Positions 6,015 through 13,789 are shown, numbered from the stretch's first letter. The stretch: 19,282 nucleotides of DNA from Gallionella sp. UBA4737 (GCA_002403995.1 DHIV01000126.1:1-19282); one strand, 5' to 3'. Numbers and translations: made by a program. Notes: generated by a model from the sequence alone, not told the origin.

Positions 6015-6259
6015 TTGCCAAGCTTTCAATCGATGATGGGTCGAAGGTAAAGATTGCAGCCATACATCCGGATTTTTGGTGAGGCTCTCGCCTCTATCCC
6101 TGATGGAATTCGCTGAGTAGCTCCTGATCACGGGGGCGCACTTTATGTGCTGTGTTACTTTCAGGTTCTGCTACTCACGGTCTGACCAGTCTCGCCATCA
6201 CTTCATGATTGCCTGTGCAATCGTTGGAACTCCTTAACTCGTTATTACTCGGGGTTTGC
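6015..6259 (-). ncRNA. Candidate guide RNA (bridge/seekRNA) region of the IS element
   Basis: This non-coding stretch downstream of the transposase is where IS1111-group elements encode the structured RNA that guides recombination to its target. Two short hairpins are visible: GATTGC-CTGT-GCAATC (6207-6222, plus-strand reading) and GAGGC-TCTC-GCCTC (6081-6094). The boundaries and the target-binding loops cannot be assigned by eye. Position and structure support the call; the family precedent is the main basis. Confidence 0.5.
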
Positions 6260-7312
6260 TCAACCGACCCGGTTATGCTCCGGCAACGACGGCACCGGGG
6301 TGTAATCGGGTCGGAACATTCTGTCCTTGGCCAGGAGCGCCCACACGACCCGGGCATTCTTATTGGCTAGGGCCACTGCTGCTACGTTCTTGTTGCGCCT
6401 GGCTATCAGCTTTCTCAGCCAACCATCTGGCTCGGCTTTATTCTTCGCAAACCGGATTACTGATCTCGCTCCGTGGATCAGCAAGGTGCGCAGATAGGTA
6501 TCTCCGCGCTTGCTGATGCCCAGCAGAGTTTGCTTGCCTCCGCTGGAGTTCTGCCTGGGCACCAATCCCATCCAAGCCGCCAACTGACGGCCATTTTTGA
6601 ATTCCTTTGCGTTGCCCACGGTTGCCGCAATTGCACTGGCCGTGATCGGGCCAATTCCAGAAATCTCTGCCAGCTTCCGACTGGCTTCGTTTTCACGGTG
6701 CCATAACTGAATCTGCTTCTCCATCTCATCTACCTGACGATCCATTTCCTTCAGGTTCTCTGTCAGTCGCTCCAGCAAGTTTCGCATCATGCCAGGCAAG
6801 CCGTTCTCGCCATCCTCCAGAATCTCCGGTATCCATTTCACAATCGAGAGGATCCCCTGTGGTATCACGATTCCAAACTCAGAAAGCAACCCGCGTATCT
6901 GGTTCGCCTGCGCGGTTCTCGCCTTAACAAATCCCTGACGTGCCCGGTGCACCGACAGGATCGCTTGCTGCTCAACCGTCTTCGCCGGGACAAAGCGCAT
7001 GTTCGGCCTGCTCACCGCTTCGCAGATCGCCTCCGCATCCGCCACGTCGTGCTTGTTTGTCTTCACGTATGGCTTGACGAACTGTGGGGCCATCAGCTTC
7101 ACTGTATGACCGTATACTTCCAGTTTCCTTGCCCAGTGATGCGCACTGCCGCAGGCTTCCATCCCAATTAGGCACGGCTCCATATTTGCAAAGAACTCCG
7201 CCATCTCTGCGCGCTTCAACTGCTTGCGCAACACAGCACGGCTTTGTTCATCTATGCCGTGAATCTGAAATACCGCCTTTGCCAAATCAATACCAACTGT
7301 CGTAATCTTCAT
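6260..7312 (-). CDS. IS110-family transposase (recombinase)
   Basis: A full-length 350-residue recombinase. The N-terminal RuvC-like (DEDD) domain shows all four acidic positions: D9 in VGIDLAK, E52 in GMEACGS, and D89 and D92 in K-H-D-V-A-D-A. A central coiled helical region (about 175-210) leads to the C-terminal transposase domain with S-G-I-G-P-I-T-A (218-225) and W-M-G-L-V-P-R-Q-N-S-S-G-G-K (247-260), then R-G-D-T-Y-L-R-T-L-L. The family uses a serine in this domain together with the acidic residues and an RNA guide; which serine acts here cannot be fixed by eye. The start at 7312 has AAGGGG upstream. No frameshift or stop was seen, so it is probably active. Confidence 0.95.
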   Translation of the reverse strand: MKITTVGIDLAKAVFQIHGIDEQSRAVLRKQLKRAEMAEFFANMEPCLIGMEACGSAHHWARKLEVYGHTVKLMAPQFVKPYVKTNKHDVADAEAICEAVSRPNMRFVPAKTVEQQAILSVHRARQGFVKARTAQANQIRGLLSEFGIVIPQGILSIVKWIPEILEDGENGLPGMMRNLLERLTENLKEMDRQVDEMEKQIQLWHRENEASRKLAEISGIGPITASAIAATVGNAKEFKNGRQLAAWMGLVPRQNSSGGKQTLLGISKRGDTYLRTLLIHGARSVIRFAKNKAEPDGWLRKLIARRNKNVAAVALANKNARVVWALLAKDRMFRPDYTPVPSLPEHNRVG

Positions 7313-7382
7313 GTCGGACGCCCCTTTCTAATTTAGTGATCGTAAAGCCATCACTACTTTGGCACTCAGATGCCGTTTTAGG

Positions 7383-7396
7383 AAGTGGGCGTCCAT
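7383..7396 (-). repeat. Inverted repeat of the IS element (transposase 5' side)
   Basis: Perfect reverse complement of 6001-6014. The 224 bases from here to the end of glmM (7397-7620) hold no gene that could be supported, only the right copy of the 29-bp direct repeat. Confidence 0.85.
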
Positions 7397-7566
7397 TCCA
7401 TTACGGGGGCTACAAATACACAGATCGCAATTTAGCAGGAAAATCCAAACTCTGCTAAAGAGGGCAACATTAGGATGAATTTAAGAGGGAAACCAATCTG
7501 AAGTTGATCTGGCGTATTCCCGCTATTCGTCAATATATCTTCTGGCAAATGGTAGTAGTTCGCCAA

Positions 7567-7595
7567 CGACCGGTTGAATTCGCAGCACTTAGCAG
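7567..7595 (+). repeat. 29-bp direct repeat, right copy
   Basis: Same orientation as 5-33, 26 of 29 positions identical. It lies 25 bases beyond the glmM stop codon, at the point where conserved core gene order ends and accessory DNA begins. Confidence 0.6.
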
Positions 7596-7620
7596 ACATT
7601 CACTCCTCCGATATAAAGAG

Positions 7621-8976
7621 CTAGTTGCTTGCCATTTTGCGCACCACTTCGGCGATGCGCTGTGCGGATCGTTCAACCAACTGCTGGTCTTCCCCTTCCA
7701 CCATCACGCGCAGCAATGGCTCGGTGCCGGACGGACGCAGCAGCACGCGACCTTTTCCATTCAGTGTCTGTTCGGCATCAGCGACCGCGGCCTTGACCTG
7801 ATTATGACCGAGGCAATCAACACCCTTGTTCACTTTTACATTGATGAGCACTTGCGGATACATGTGCAGATCGCTCGTCGCCTCTTGCAGGGTTTGCTTG
7901 TTCACTCGCAATGCGTGCAGCACTTGCAGCGCGGAGATGATGCCGTCGCCGGTGCTGTGTTTGTCCAGACAAATGATGTGGCCGGAATTTTCGCCGCCGA
8001 GTTGCCAGCCTTGTTGCTGCAATAATTCCATCACGTAGCGGTCGCCCACCCTGGCGCGCTTGAACGGAATGCCCAGCTTCTGCATCGCATGCTCGAACGC
8101 CAGGTTGGTCATCAGCGTACCGGCCACACCGCCATGCAACAGGCCTTGCGCCTGACGATGCTTGGCGATCACGTACAGCAACTGGTCGCCGTCATAGAGT
8201 TTTCCCGCACTGTCCACCATCACCAGCCTGTCGCCGTCGCCGTCCAGCGCGATGCCGATATCCGCCTTGTGCTCGATCACCGCCTTGCGCAGTTGATCCG
8301 GTGCGGTCGCGCCGTAACCATCGTTGATGTTCCTGCCGTCGGGTTGCGCGCCGATGGCGACGACATCGGCACCGAGTTCGTGGAACACGTGGCGCGCGAT
8401 GTGGTAAGTCGCGCCGTGCGCGCTGTCCACCACGATCTTCAGGCCGCGCAAATCCAGCTCGGCGGGGAAAGTGCTCTTGCAGAATTCGATATAGCGGCCG
8501 ACAGCGTCATCGATGCGCTTGGCTTTGCCCAGCCCGTCCGAGGGGTTGGTTTGCATGGGCTTATCCAATTCCACTTCGATGGCCCGCTCGGTTTCGTCCG
8601 GCAGCTTGGTGCCATGAGCGGAGAAGAACTTGATGCCGTTATCCTCGAACGGGTTGTGCGACGCGGAGATCACGATGCCGGCCTGCAAGCGCAATGCGCG
8701 GGTAAGATAAGCCACAGCCGGGGTCGGCACCGGCCCGGCCAGATACACATCAATACCTGCCGCGATCAAGCCGGCTTCCAAAGCCGATTCCAGCATGTAA
8801 CCGGAGATGCGCGTGTCCTTCCCGATCAACACGCCGGTGCGTTCGCCGCGCGTGTCACTCACACTCGCCAGCACCTTGCCGGCCGCATAGCCCAGATGCA
8901 TCACAAACTGCGGCGTGATCGGATGTTCACCGACCCGCCCGCGTATCCCGTCAGTACCAAAATATTTTTTGCTCAC
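7621..8976 (-). CDS. glmM: Phosphoglucosamine mutase GlmM
   Basis: Converts glucosamine-6-phosphate to glucosamine-1-phosphate in the cytoplasm, the step before GlmU in UDP-GlcNAc synthesis for peptidoglycan and lipopolysaccharide. All four functional loops are present in a 451-residue protein: the opening KYFGTDGIRG; the catalytic loop I-S-A-S-H-N-P with the phosphorylated serine at 106 (equivalent to Ser102 of E. coli); the metal loop D-G-D-G-D-R; the sugar loop G-E-N-S-G-H; and the C-terminal phosphate loop R-P-S-G-T-E-P. Length matches the family. The start is GTG at 8976 with GGGGAG upstream, because the next residues SKKYFGTDG align with known starts. It lies downstream of folP, as is usual in Betaproteobacteria and many Gammaproteobacteria, here with a palindromic repeat between them. 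Confidence 0.97.
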   Translation of the reverse strand: MSKKYFGTDGIRGRVGEHPITPQFVMHLGYAAGKVLASVSDTRGERTGVLIGKDTRISGYMLESALEAGLIAAGIDVYLAGPVPTPAVAYLTRALRLQAGIVISASHNPFEDNGIKFFSAHGTKLPDETERAIEVELDKPMQTNPSDGLGKAKRIDDAVGRYIEFCKSTFPAELDLRGLKIVVDSAHGATYHIARHVFHELGADVVAIGAQPDGRNINDGYGATAPDQLRKAVIEHKADIGIALDGDGDRLVMVDSAGKLYDGDQLLYVIAKHRQAQGLLHGGVAGTLMTNLAFEHAMQKLGIPFKRARVGDRYVMELLQQQGWQLGGENSGHIICLDKHSTGDGIISALQVLHALRVNKQTLQEATSDLHMYPQVLINVKVNKGVDCLGHNQVKAAVADAEQTLNGKGRVLLRPSGTEPLLRVMVEGEDQQLVERSAQRIAEVVRKMASN

Positions 8977-9025
8977 CCTGGCTCCCCATTCACCACATCA
9001 AATACTTTCAAGCAGGGCAAGAAGC

Positions 9026-9065
9026 AGGTCGGGCTCTGCCCGACATGGTGGGCAGAGCCCATCCT
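9026..9065. repeat. Dispersed palindromic repeat between folP and glmM
   Basis: A perfect 11-bp inverted repeat (GGGCTCTGCCC at 9031-9041, complement at 9050-9060) with an 8-base loop, extended by imperfect AGGTC/ATCCT flanks. Its minus-strand form, GTAGGATGGGC..., resembles a common dispersed intergenic repeat of Proteobacteria. The TAG in that edge is the stop codon of folP. No T run follows, so termination is possible but not clear. Confidence 0.65.
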
Positions 9066-9906
9066 ACGCCGCTCCATTCACCGCTTGCCAAACTTTCAAT
9101 GCATCCACCGTCGCACGCACATCATGCACGCGCACAATGTCAGCCCCGCGCTGCACCGCGATCAGCGCGGCAACCACACTGGCATGCACGCGATGACCCG
9201 TATCCTGACCGGTAATCGCACCCAGCATGGATTTGCGCGAAAGGCCGGCCAATACCGGCACACCCAGTTCGGTCAGCCTTTTTAATTCGCCCAGCAAAGC
9301 GAGATTATGCGCCAAGGTCTTGCCAAAGCCAAAGCCCGGATCGATCACGATGCGGTTGCGTTGAATCCCGGCGGCTTCGGCAGCCGCGATGCGCTCGCGC
9401 AAAAACGCGCAGACTTCGGCGACCACGTTTTGATAATGGGGTTGTTGCTGCATGGTTTGCGGATTGCCTTGCTTGTGCATCAGGCACACGGCAACATTGC
9501 CGGCGGCAACCGCATTCATCGCAGCGGCATCTTGCAGCGCATTGATGTCATTGACCATCAGCGCGCCGGCAGCGATCGCCGCCTGCATCACTTCCGGCTT
9601 GAAGGTGTCGATTGAAATTGGCACTGGGGGAATCGGCGCGGACACGCCGCACAAGGCTTCGATGACAGGCAATACCCGGTCCAGCTCCTCTTGAACACCG
9701 ACCGGATGAGCTCCGGGCCGTGTGGACTCGCCGCCGATATCGAGGATGTCCGCGCCCTCGGCGATCAGCTGTTGCGCATGGGCCAGCGCGGCATCACGTT
9801 GCAGATGGCGCCCGCCATCGGAGAACGAATCGGGCGTGACATTGACGATGCCCATGACCAGAGGCCGGGACAGATCGAATCGGAAGGAACCACAGTGGAG
9901 GAACAT
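9064..9906 (-). CDS. folP: Dihydropteroate synthase FolP
   Basis: Joins p-aminobenzoate to dihydropterin pyrophosphate in folate synthesis; cytoplasmic and the target of sulfonamides. A TIM-barrel protein of 280 residues with the family motifs in order: V-M-G-I-V-N-V-T-P-D-S-F-S-D-G-G (17-32), D-I-G-G-E-S-T-R-P-G (56-65), the S-I-D-T strand, V-N-D-I-N-A, the M-H-K-Q-G-N-P-x-T-M-Q loop, D-P-G-F-G-F-G-K, G-L-S-R-K-S and the final R-V-H-D-V. The ATG at 9906 aligns with known starts but has no clear ribosome site; the heptamer repeat lies directly upstream. The stop codon falls in a dispersed palindrome. It sits between ftsH and glmM as is usual in the lineage. Confidence 0.96.
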   Translation of the reverse strand: MFLHCGSFRFDLSRPLVMGIVNVTPDSFSDGGRHLQRDAALAHAQQLIAEGADILDIGGESTRPGAHPVGVQEELDRVLPVIEALCGVSAPIPPVPISIDTFKPEVMQAAIAAGALMVNDINALQDAAAMNAVAAGNVAVCLMHKQGNPQTMQQQPHYQNVVAEVCAFLRERIAAAEAAGIQRNRIVIDPGFGFGKTLAHNLALLGELKRLTELGVPVLAGLSRKSMLGAITGQDTGHRVHASVVAALIAVQRGADIVRVHDVRATVDALKVWQAVNGAA

Positions 9907-9911
9907 TCAAA

Positions 9912-9997
9912 ACAGATACAAGACACAAGATGCAAGATGCAAGGAAAACCAAGGAACTCTTGTACCTTGAACCTTGAACCTTGCTTCTTGCATCTGT
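9912..9997. repeat. Heptamer-period inverted repeat between ftsH and folP
   Basis: Two 33-base arms (9912-9944 and 9965-9997) are imperfect complements (about 26 of 33) around a 20-base loop. Each arm repeats CAAG every seven bases (CAAGATG CAAGATG CAAGG on the left; the complement, CCTTGAA CCTTGAA CCTTG, on the right). It begins two bases after the ftsH stop and ends six bases before the folP start codon, filling the spacer. It may act as a terminator-like or RNA-stability element. Confidence 0.7.
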
Positions 9998-9998
9998 T

Positions 9999-11900
9999 TC
10001 AGGTTTCCTGCGCAGGTTGCGTAGGCGTAGCGGCCGGAGCAGCCGGAGCCTGGTCCTGAGGCGGTTGCGGAGCCTGGCTGCTTTGTGCCGGCTTGGGCGG
10101 ACGTGGTGAATTACCAGCCATGATGTCGTTGATCTGATCGGCATCGATGGTTTCCCACTCCAGCAAAGCCTTGGTCATCGCCTCGATCTTGTCGCGATTG
10201 GCCTCGATCAGACTGCGCGCCAGCGCGTATTGCTGATCGATGATACGACGTATCTCCGCATCCACCTGCTGCATGGTTGCTTCAGAAATATTCTTGTGTG
10301 TGGTGACCGAACGCCCCAAAAACACCTCGCCTTCGTTTTCGCCATACACCATGGTTCCAAGCGCATCCGACATCCCCCACTGGGTCACCATGCTCCGCGC
10401 CATGGCAGTGGCACGTTCGAAATCGTTCGAAGCGCCGGTGGTCATCTGGTGCATGAAGATCTCTTCGGAGATACGTCCGCCGAACAACACGGCGATGGTA
10501 TCGAGTATGCGATTCTTGTCCATGCTGTAGCGGTCTTCCGCAGGCAACTGCATGGTCAATCCCAGCGCACGGCCGCGCGGGATGATGGTCACCTTGTGTA
10601 CCGGATCGGTCTTGGGCAGCAGCTTGGCGACTACCGCATGGCCCGACTCGTGATAGGCGGTGTTGCGGCGTTCTTCCTCAGGCATCACCATGGAGCGGCG
10701 TTCCGCCCCCATCATGATCTTGTCCTTGGCCGACTCGAAATCGTCCATCTCGACGAAACGCTTGCCGCGCCGCGCCGCGAACAAGGCCGCCTCATTGACC
10801 AGGTTCGCCAGGTCTGCGCCGGACATGCCCGGCGTGCCGCGCGCCAGAATATCGGCCTTCACATCCGGGGCGACCGGCACCTTGCGCATATGCACCATCA
10901 AAATCTGTTCGCGGCCGCGAATATCCGGCAACGGTACGACCACCTGGCGATCGAAACGGCCCGGGCGCAACAGCGCGGAGTCCAGCACATCAGGACGGTT
11001 GGTCGCGGCGATCACGATCACCCCGCTGGCGCCCTCGAAACCATCCATTTCCACCAGCAGCGCGTTCAGTGTCTGCTCGCGCTCGTCATTGCCGCCGCCC
11101 AGCCCCGCGCCGCGTTGCCGGCCCACCGCATCGATCTCGTCGATGAACACGATGCACGGCGCCTGTTTCTTGGCCTGCTCGAACATATCGCGCACGCGAG
11201 CTGCGCCCACGCCGACAAACATCTCGACAAAGTCGGAACCGGAGATCGAGAAGAACGGCACCTTGGCTTCGCCGGCGATCGCTTTCGCCAGCAGCGTCTT
11301 GCCGGTTCCGGGATTGCCCACCAGCAGCACGCCGCGCGGGATGCGCCCGCCGAGATTCTGGAATTTGGACGGGTCGCGCAGGAAATCGACCAGCTCGGAC
11401 ACTTCTTCCTTGGCCTCATCGCAACCCGCCACATCCGCGAACGTGAAGCGTTCCTTGCTCTCGTCGAGCATGCGCGCACGCGACTTGCCGAACGAGAATG
11501 CGCCGCCCTTGCCGCCGCCCTGCATCTGGCGCATGAAGAACACCCACACGGCGATCAGCAAGATCATCGGGAACCACGACACGAAGATATTCATCAGGAA
11601 GGACGGCTCTTCTTCCGGCTTGGCTTCAATGCTCACGCCATTTTTCAACAGATCGGAAACCATCCACAGATCGCTGGGCGCATAGCTGGTAATACGCTTG
11701 CCATCGGCAGTCGTCGCCTTCAGGGTGCGGCCTTCGATGACCACCTTGGTGATATGTCCCTGCTTCACTTCATCGAGGAACTGGGAATAGTCGAGCTGCG
11801 ACTGCGTAGTCTGCTGCTGGCGGGTATTGAATTGATTGAATACGGTCATCAGCACCAGGGCGACGACCATCCAGATTGCAATGCTCTTAAAGTTGTTCAA
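9999..11900 (-). CDS. ftsH: ATP-dependent zinc metalloprotease FtsH
   Basis: Hexameric inner-membrane AAA+ protease that extracts and degrades membrane and regulatory proteins. The 633-residue protein has two membrane spans (about 5-23 and 102-122) enclosing a periplasmic domain, then Walker A G-N-P-G-T-G-K-T (195-202), the pore loop F-V-G (228-230), Walker B V-F-I-D-E-I-D (251-257), the second region of homology ending R-P-G-R-F-D (312-317), and the zinc site H-E-S-G-H (417-421). The C-terminal tail is Pro/Gln/Ala-rich. The start is a TTG at 11900 with AAGGAG upstream; it aligns with other FtsH N-termini, and the next ATG (codon 11) would cut the first span. It follows rlmE on the same strand. 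Confidence 0.97.
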   Translation of the reverse strand: MNNFKSIAIWMVVALVLMTVFNQFNTRQQQTTQSQLDYSQFLDEVKQGHITKVVIEGRTLKATTADGKRITSYAPSDLWMVSDLLKNGVSIEAKPEEEPSFLMNIFVSWFPMILLIAVWVFFMRQMQGGGKGGAFSFGKSRARMLDESKERFTFADVAGCDEAKEEVSELVDFLRDPSKFQNLGGRIPRGVLLVGNPGTGKTLLAKAIAGEAKVPFFSISGSDFVEMFVGVGAARVRDMFEQAKKQAPCIVFIDEIDAVGRQRGAGLGGGNDEREQTLNALLVEMDGFEGASGVIVIAATNRPDVLDSALLRPGRFDRQVVVPLPDIRGREQILMVHMRKVPVAPDVKADILARGTPGMSGADLANLVNEAALFAARRGKRFVEMDDFESAKDKIMMGAERRSMVMPEEERRNTAYHESGHAVVAKLLPKTDPVHKVTIIPRGRALGLTMQLPAEDRYSMDKNRILDTIAVLFGGRISEEIFMHQMTTGASNDFERATAMARSMVTQWGMSDALGTMVYGENEGEVFLGRSVTTHKNISEATMQQVDAEIRRIIDQQYALARSLIEANRDKIEAMTKALLEWETIDADQINDIMAGNSPRPPKPAQSSQAPQPPQDQAPAAPAATPTQPAQET

Positions 11901-11977
11901 AATAACTCCTTAAACGACGCGCCCCATGATTGATGCAATGGCTGCCGAGGTTGTTCATTAGACTATGTATTGCGCTA

Positions 11978-12598
11978 TTACTCAAGCTTTCCGCTACCCA
12001 GCAAATACACCTCGCTGCTGCGATCGCGCGATGCCTTGGGCTTGCGCGTCACCACCCTGGCAAAATGGCTGCGCATCAGCTTGAGAAAATCCTCGAACCC
12101 CGCACCCTGAAACACCTTCACCAGAAAACTCCCGTCCGGCTTCAGATGTTCGAGCGCAAATTCCATCGCCAGTTCCGCAAGATGCATCGCACGCGCCTGA
12201 TCTGCAGATGCCACACCGGACATATTGGGTGCCATATCGGAAATTACAAGCCCCACCGGTTTGCCGTGCAACAAATCCTCCAGCTGCTTGAGCACGGCCT
12301 GCTCGCGGAAATCACCCTGGATGAAATCCACCCCGGCCAGCGGATCCAGCGGCAACAGATCCAGCGCGATCACTTTACCGCCCCGCCCCACCCTGGCTGC
12401 CGCGACCTGCGACCAGCCGCCCGGGGTCGCGCCCAGGTCCACCACCACAGTGCCGGGCTTGAACAAGCGGTCTTTGGCATCGATCTCCAGCAGCTTGTAG
12501 GCAGCACGCGAGCGGTAGCCCTCCTTCTGCGCAAGCTGCACAAACGGGTCGTTGACATGCTCGCGCATCCATTGTTTGCTGGTTTTGGAAGGCTTCAT
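11978..12598 (-). CDS. rlmE: 23S rRNA 2'-O-methyltransferase RlmE (FtsJ/RrmJ)
   Basis: Methylates the 2'-OH of a uridine (U2552, E. coli numbering) in the 23S rRNA A-loop, a late step of 50S assembly, using S-adenosylmethionine. The 206-residue protein has R-S-R-A-A-Y-K-L at 29-36, the SAM motif V-V-D-L-G-A-T-P-G-G-W (52-62), V-I-S-D-M-A-P-N (118-125), and the K-D-K-E catalytic tetrad at K35, D121, K161 and E196, each three residues before the E. coli numbers. It heads the rlmE-ftsH pair, a very widespread order. It is divergent from yhbY with only 34 bases between start codons, so both promoters must overlap. No clear ribosome site precedes the ATG. Confidence 0.95.
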   Translation of the reverse strand: MKPSKTSKQWMREHVNDPFVQLAQKEGYRSRAAYKLLEIDAKDRLFKPGTVVVDLGATPGGWSQVAAARVGRGGKVIALDLLPLDPLAGVDFIQGDFREQAVLKQLEDLLHGKPVGLVISDMAPNMSGVASADQARAMHLAELAMEFALEHLKPDGSFLVKVFQGAGFEDFLKLMRSHFARVVTRKPKASRDRSSEVYLLGSGKLE

Positions 12599-12610
12599 CG
12601 TTTAGAATCG

Positions 12611-12629
12611 GGCCTTATTCAAAAAGGCC
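12611..12629 (+). promoter_or_regulatory. Hairpin covering the yhbY ribosome site
   Basis: GGCCTT (12611-12616) and AAGGCC (12624-12629) are perfect complements around a 7-base loop, three bases before the yhbY ATG. The AAGG in the second arm is the only ribosome-site-like sequence, so folding would hide it. A TAGAAT just upstream (12603-12608) could be a -10 element. Confidence 0.4.
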
Positions 12630-12632
12630 ATT

Positions 12633-12986
12633 ATGTTATCCCTTACAGTATCCGAACGCCTCGCCCTGAAAGGCCGCGCACAAGCGCTAAGTCCGACGGT
12701 GATGATAGGCAATGCGGGTTTGACCGAATCAGTGCTGAAAGAAATCGCGCTGACGCTGAAAACCCATGAACTCATCAAGATTCGCGTCATGAGCGATGAT
12801 CGTGCGTTGCGCGCAACCATGCTGGAAAGCATCTGCACTCGATTAGAAGCTGCTGCTGTGCAACACATCGGCAAGATCCTGGTGATCTACAAACCCAACC
12901 CAGACGCGCACCTGATCGAACTCAAGAAAATGCCGCGCCACAAAGGCAAAAAGCCGCTGACCAAGAAGCAGCTGGGAAATCGATAA
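12633..12986 (+). CDS. yhbY: Ribosome assembly RNA-binding protein YhbY (CRM domain)
   Basis: A small KH-like RNA-binding protein that associates with the pre-50S ribosomal subunit. The CRM domain is clear: L-K-G-R-A-Q-A-L-S-P-T-V-M-I-G-N-A-G-L-T (12-31) with the GxxG-type loop, then L-I-K-I-R-V and the closing I-G-K-I-L-V-I-Y-K-P. It has 117 residues, about 20 more than the E. coli protein, with a Lys-rich tail (RHKGKKPLTKKQLGNR) that would add RNA contact. It is the only plus-strand core gene here, divergent from rlmE and converging on greA. Its stop is one base before the heptamer palindrome that separates it from greA. Confidence 0.92.
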   Translation: MLSLTVSERLALKGRAQALSPTVMIGNAGLTESVLKEIALTLKTHELIKIRVMSDDRALRATMLESICTRLEAAAVQHIGKILVIYKPNPDAHLIELKKMPRHKGKKPLTKKQLGNR

Positions 12987-12987
12987 A

Positions 12988-13062
12988 AGCTTGTAGCCTG
13001 TAGCTTGTGGCAGGTAGCCGCCCCAGGTTTTGCTACAAGCCGCCAGCTACCGGCTGCAAGCT
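12988..13062. repeat. Heptamer-period inverted repeat between convergent yhbY and greA
   Basis: Arms of 31 bases (12988-13018 and 13032-13062) match as complements in about 25 positions. Within an arm the unit TAGCYTG recurs at 7-base spacing (TAGCCTG TAGCTTG TGGCAGG TAGC). It fills the space between two convergent genes, starting after the yhbY stop and running into the greA stop, whose TAG is in phase with the repeat. A role as a two-way terminator is likely from position. Confidence 0.7.
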
Positions 13063-13537
13063 AGATATACTGCACCTCAACCACTTCATATTCCCGCACC
13101 CCGCCCGGCGCCTGCACCTCGGCGATATCGCCGCTGCTTTTGCCGATCAGCGCGCGCGCAACTGGGGAGCTGATGGAAATCTTGCGGTGCCTGATGTCCG
13201 CCTCGTCATCACCGACAATCTGGTAAGTGACCACATCCCCATTGTTCACATCCTCCAGTATCACGGTCGAACCGAACACACAGCGCCCATCGGCATTGAG
13301 TGACTTGGGATCGATGATCTGCGCGCTGCCCAGCTTGCTTTCCAGCTCCACGATACGGCCTTCGACGAACGACTGCCGTTCCTTTGCGGCATCGTATTCG
13401 GCATTTTCCGACAAGTCGCCTTGTGCGCGCGCTTCCGCGATCGCATTGATCACCTTGGGGCGCTCCACCGTCTTGAGGTTATGCAGCTCCTGGCGCAATT
13501 TTTCAGCGCCCACAACGGTCAATGGGATTTTGCTCAT
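13061..13537 (-). CDS. greA: Transcription elongation factor GreA
   Basis: Enters the secondary channel of RNA polymerase and stimulates cleavage of backtracked transcripts. The 158-residue protein has the N-terminal coiled coil (about 10-75) with the functional tip A-R-A-Q-G-D-L-S-E-N-A-E-Y, placing the acidic pair at D41 and E44 as in E. coli, and the C-terminal FKBP-like domain ending E-Y-E-V-V-E-V-Q-Y-I. Length is normal. The ATG at 13537 opens MSKIPLTVVG, the standard start. It is downstream of carB across a 250-base spacer that contains a hairpin array and heptamer repeats, so its expression may be set by that spacer. Confidence 0.97.
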   Translation of the reverse strand: MSKIPLTVVGAEKLRQELHNLKTVERPKVINAIAEARAQGDLSENAEYDAAKERQSFVEGRIVELESKLGSAQIIDPKSLNADGRCVFGSTVILEDVNNGDVVTYQIVGDDEADIRHRKISISSPVARALIGKSSGDIAEVQAPGGVREYEVVEVQYI

Positions 13538-13550
13538 ATTGAAACTCTCT

Positions 13551-13789
13551 TAGTCGTTAGTTATTAGTCGTTAGACGTTAGTTGGTTGTCGCTTGACCAG
13601 CGACTTGCCGGGGTGTTTTTCCGGCTTATAACCAGCCACTCGGTCACCATTTTTCGGTGACTGAGTGGATTGGCTATAACCAACAACTTGGCAACCGTCT
13701 TTTGGTTGCTTAGTTGGATGGCTAGTTGTTTCACCAGTAGTTTCATCAGTCGAATGGCCATGCAAAGCTCGCGTTGTTTTAACTTAAGA

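Larger units (their letters stand above)
6001..7396 (-). mobile_element. IS110-family element, IS1111 group
   Basis: About 1.4 kb bounded by 14-bp perfect inverted repeats, ATGGACGCCCACTT at 6001-6014 and its complement at 7383-7396. One transposase gene fills most of it. Inverted repeats near the ends plus a long non-coding stretch downstream of the transposase (about 245 bases) are the marks of the IS1111 group; other IS110 elements carry the long non-coding part upstream and lack such repeats. No target duplication is expected, so exact ends may lie a few bases outside. A near copy of the repeat core (GGACGCCCC) also lies just upstream of the transposase start. It appears intact. Confidence 0.88.

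Noticed and set aside
8089..9285. Plus-strand open frame opposite glmM and folP
   Set aside because: Crosses two well-supported genes in antisense and shows no recognisable domain.
10230..11933. A very long plus-strand open frame opposite ftsH
   Set aside because: It is the antisense shadow of ftsH; GC-rich codons of the real gene leave the opposite frame open. The products are His/Arg-rich with no domains.
13564..13765. Two overlapping minus-strand frames in the carB-greA spacer
   Set aside because: Their repeated peptide pattern (PKDG..VVGY / PKNG..VAGY) comes from the tandem hairpin repeats; no start site and no sign of coding selection, while the stem pairing is a better explanation.
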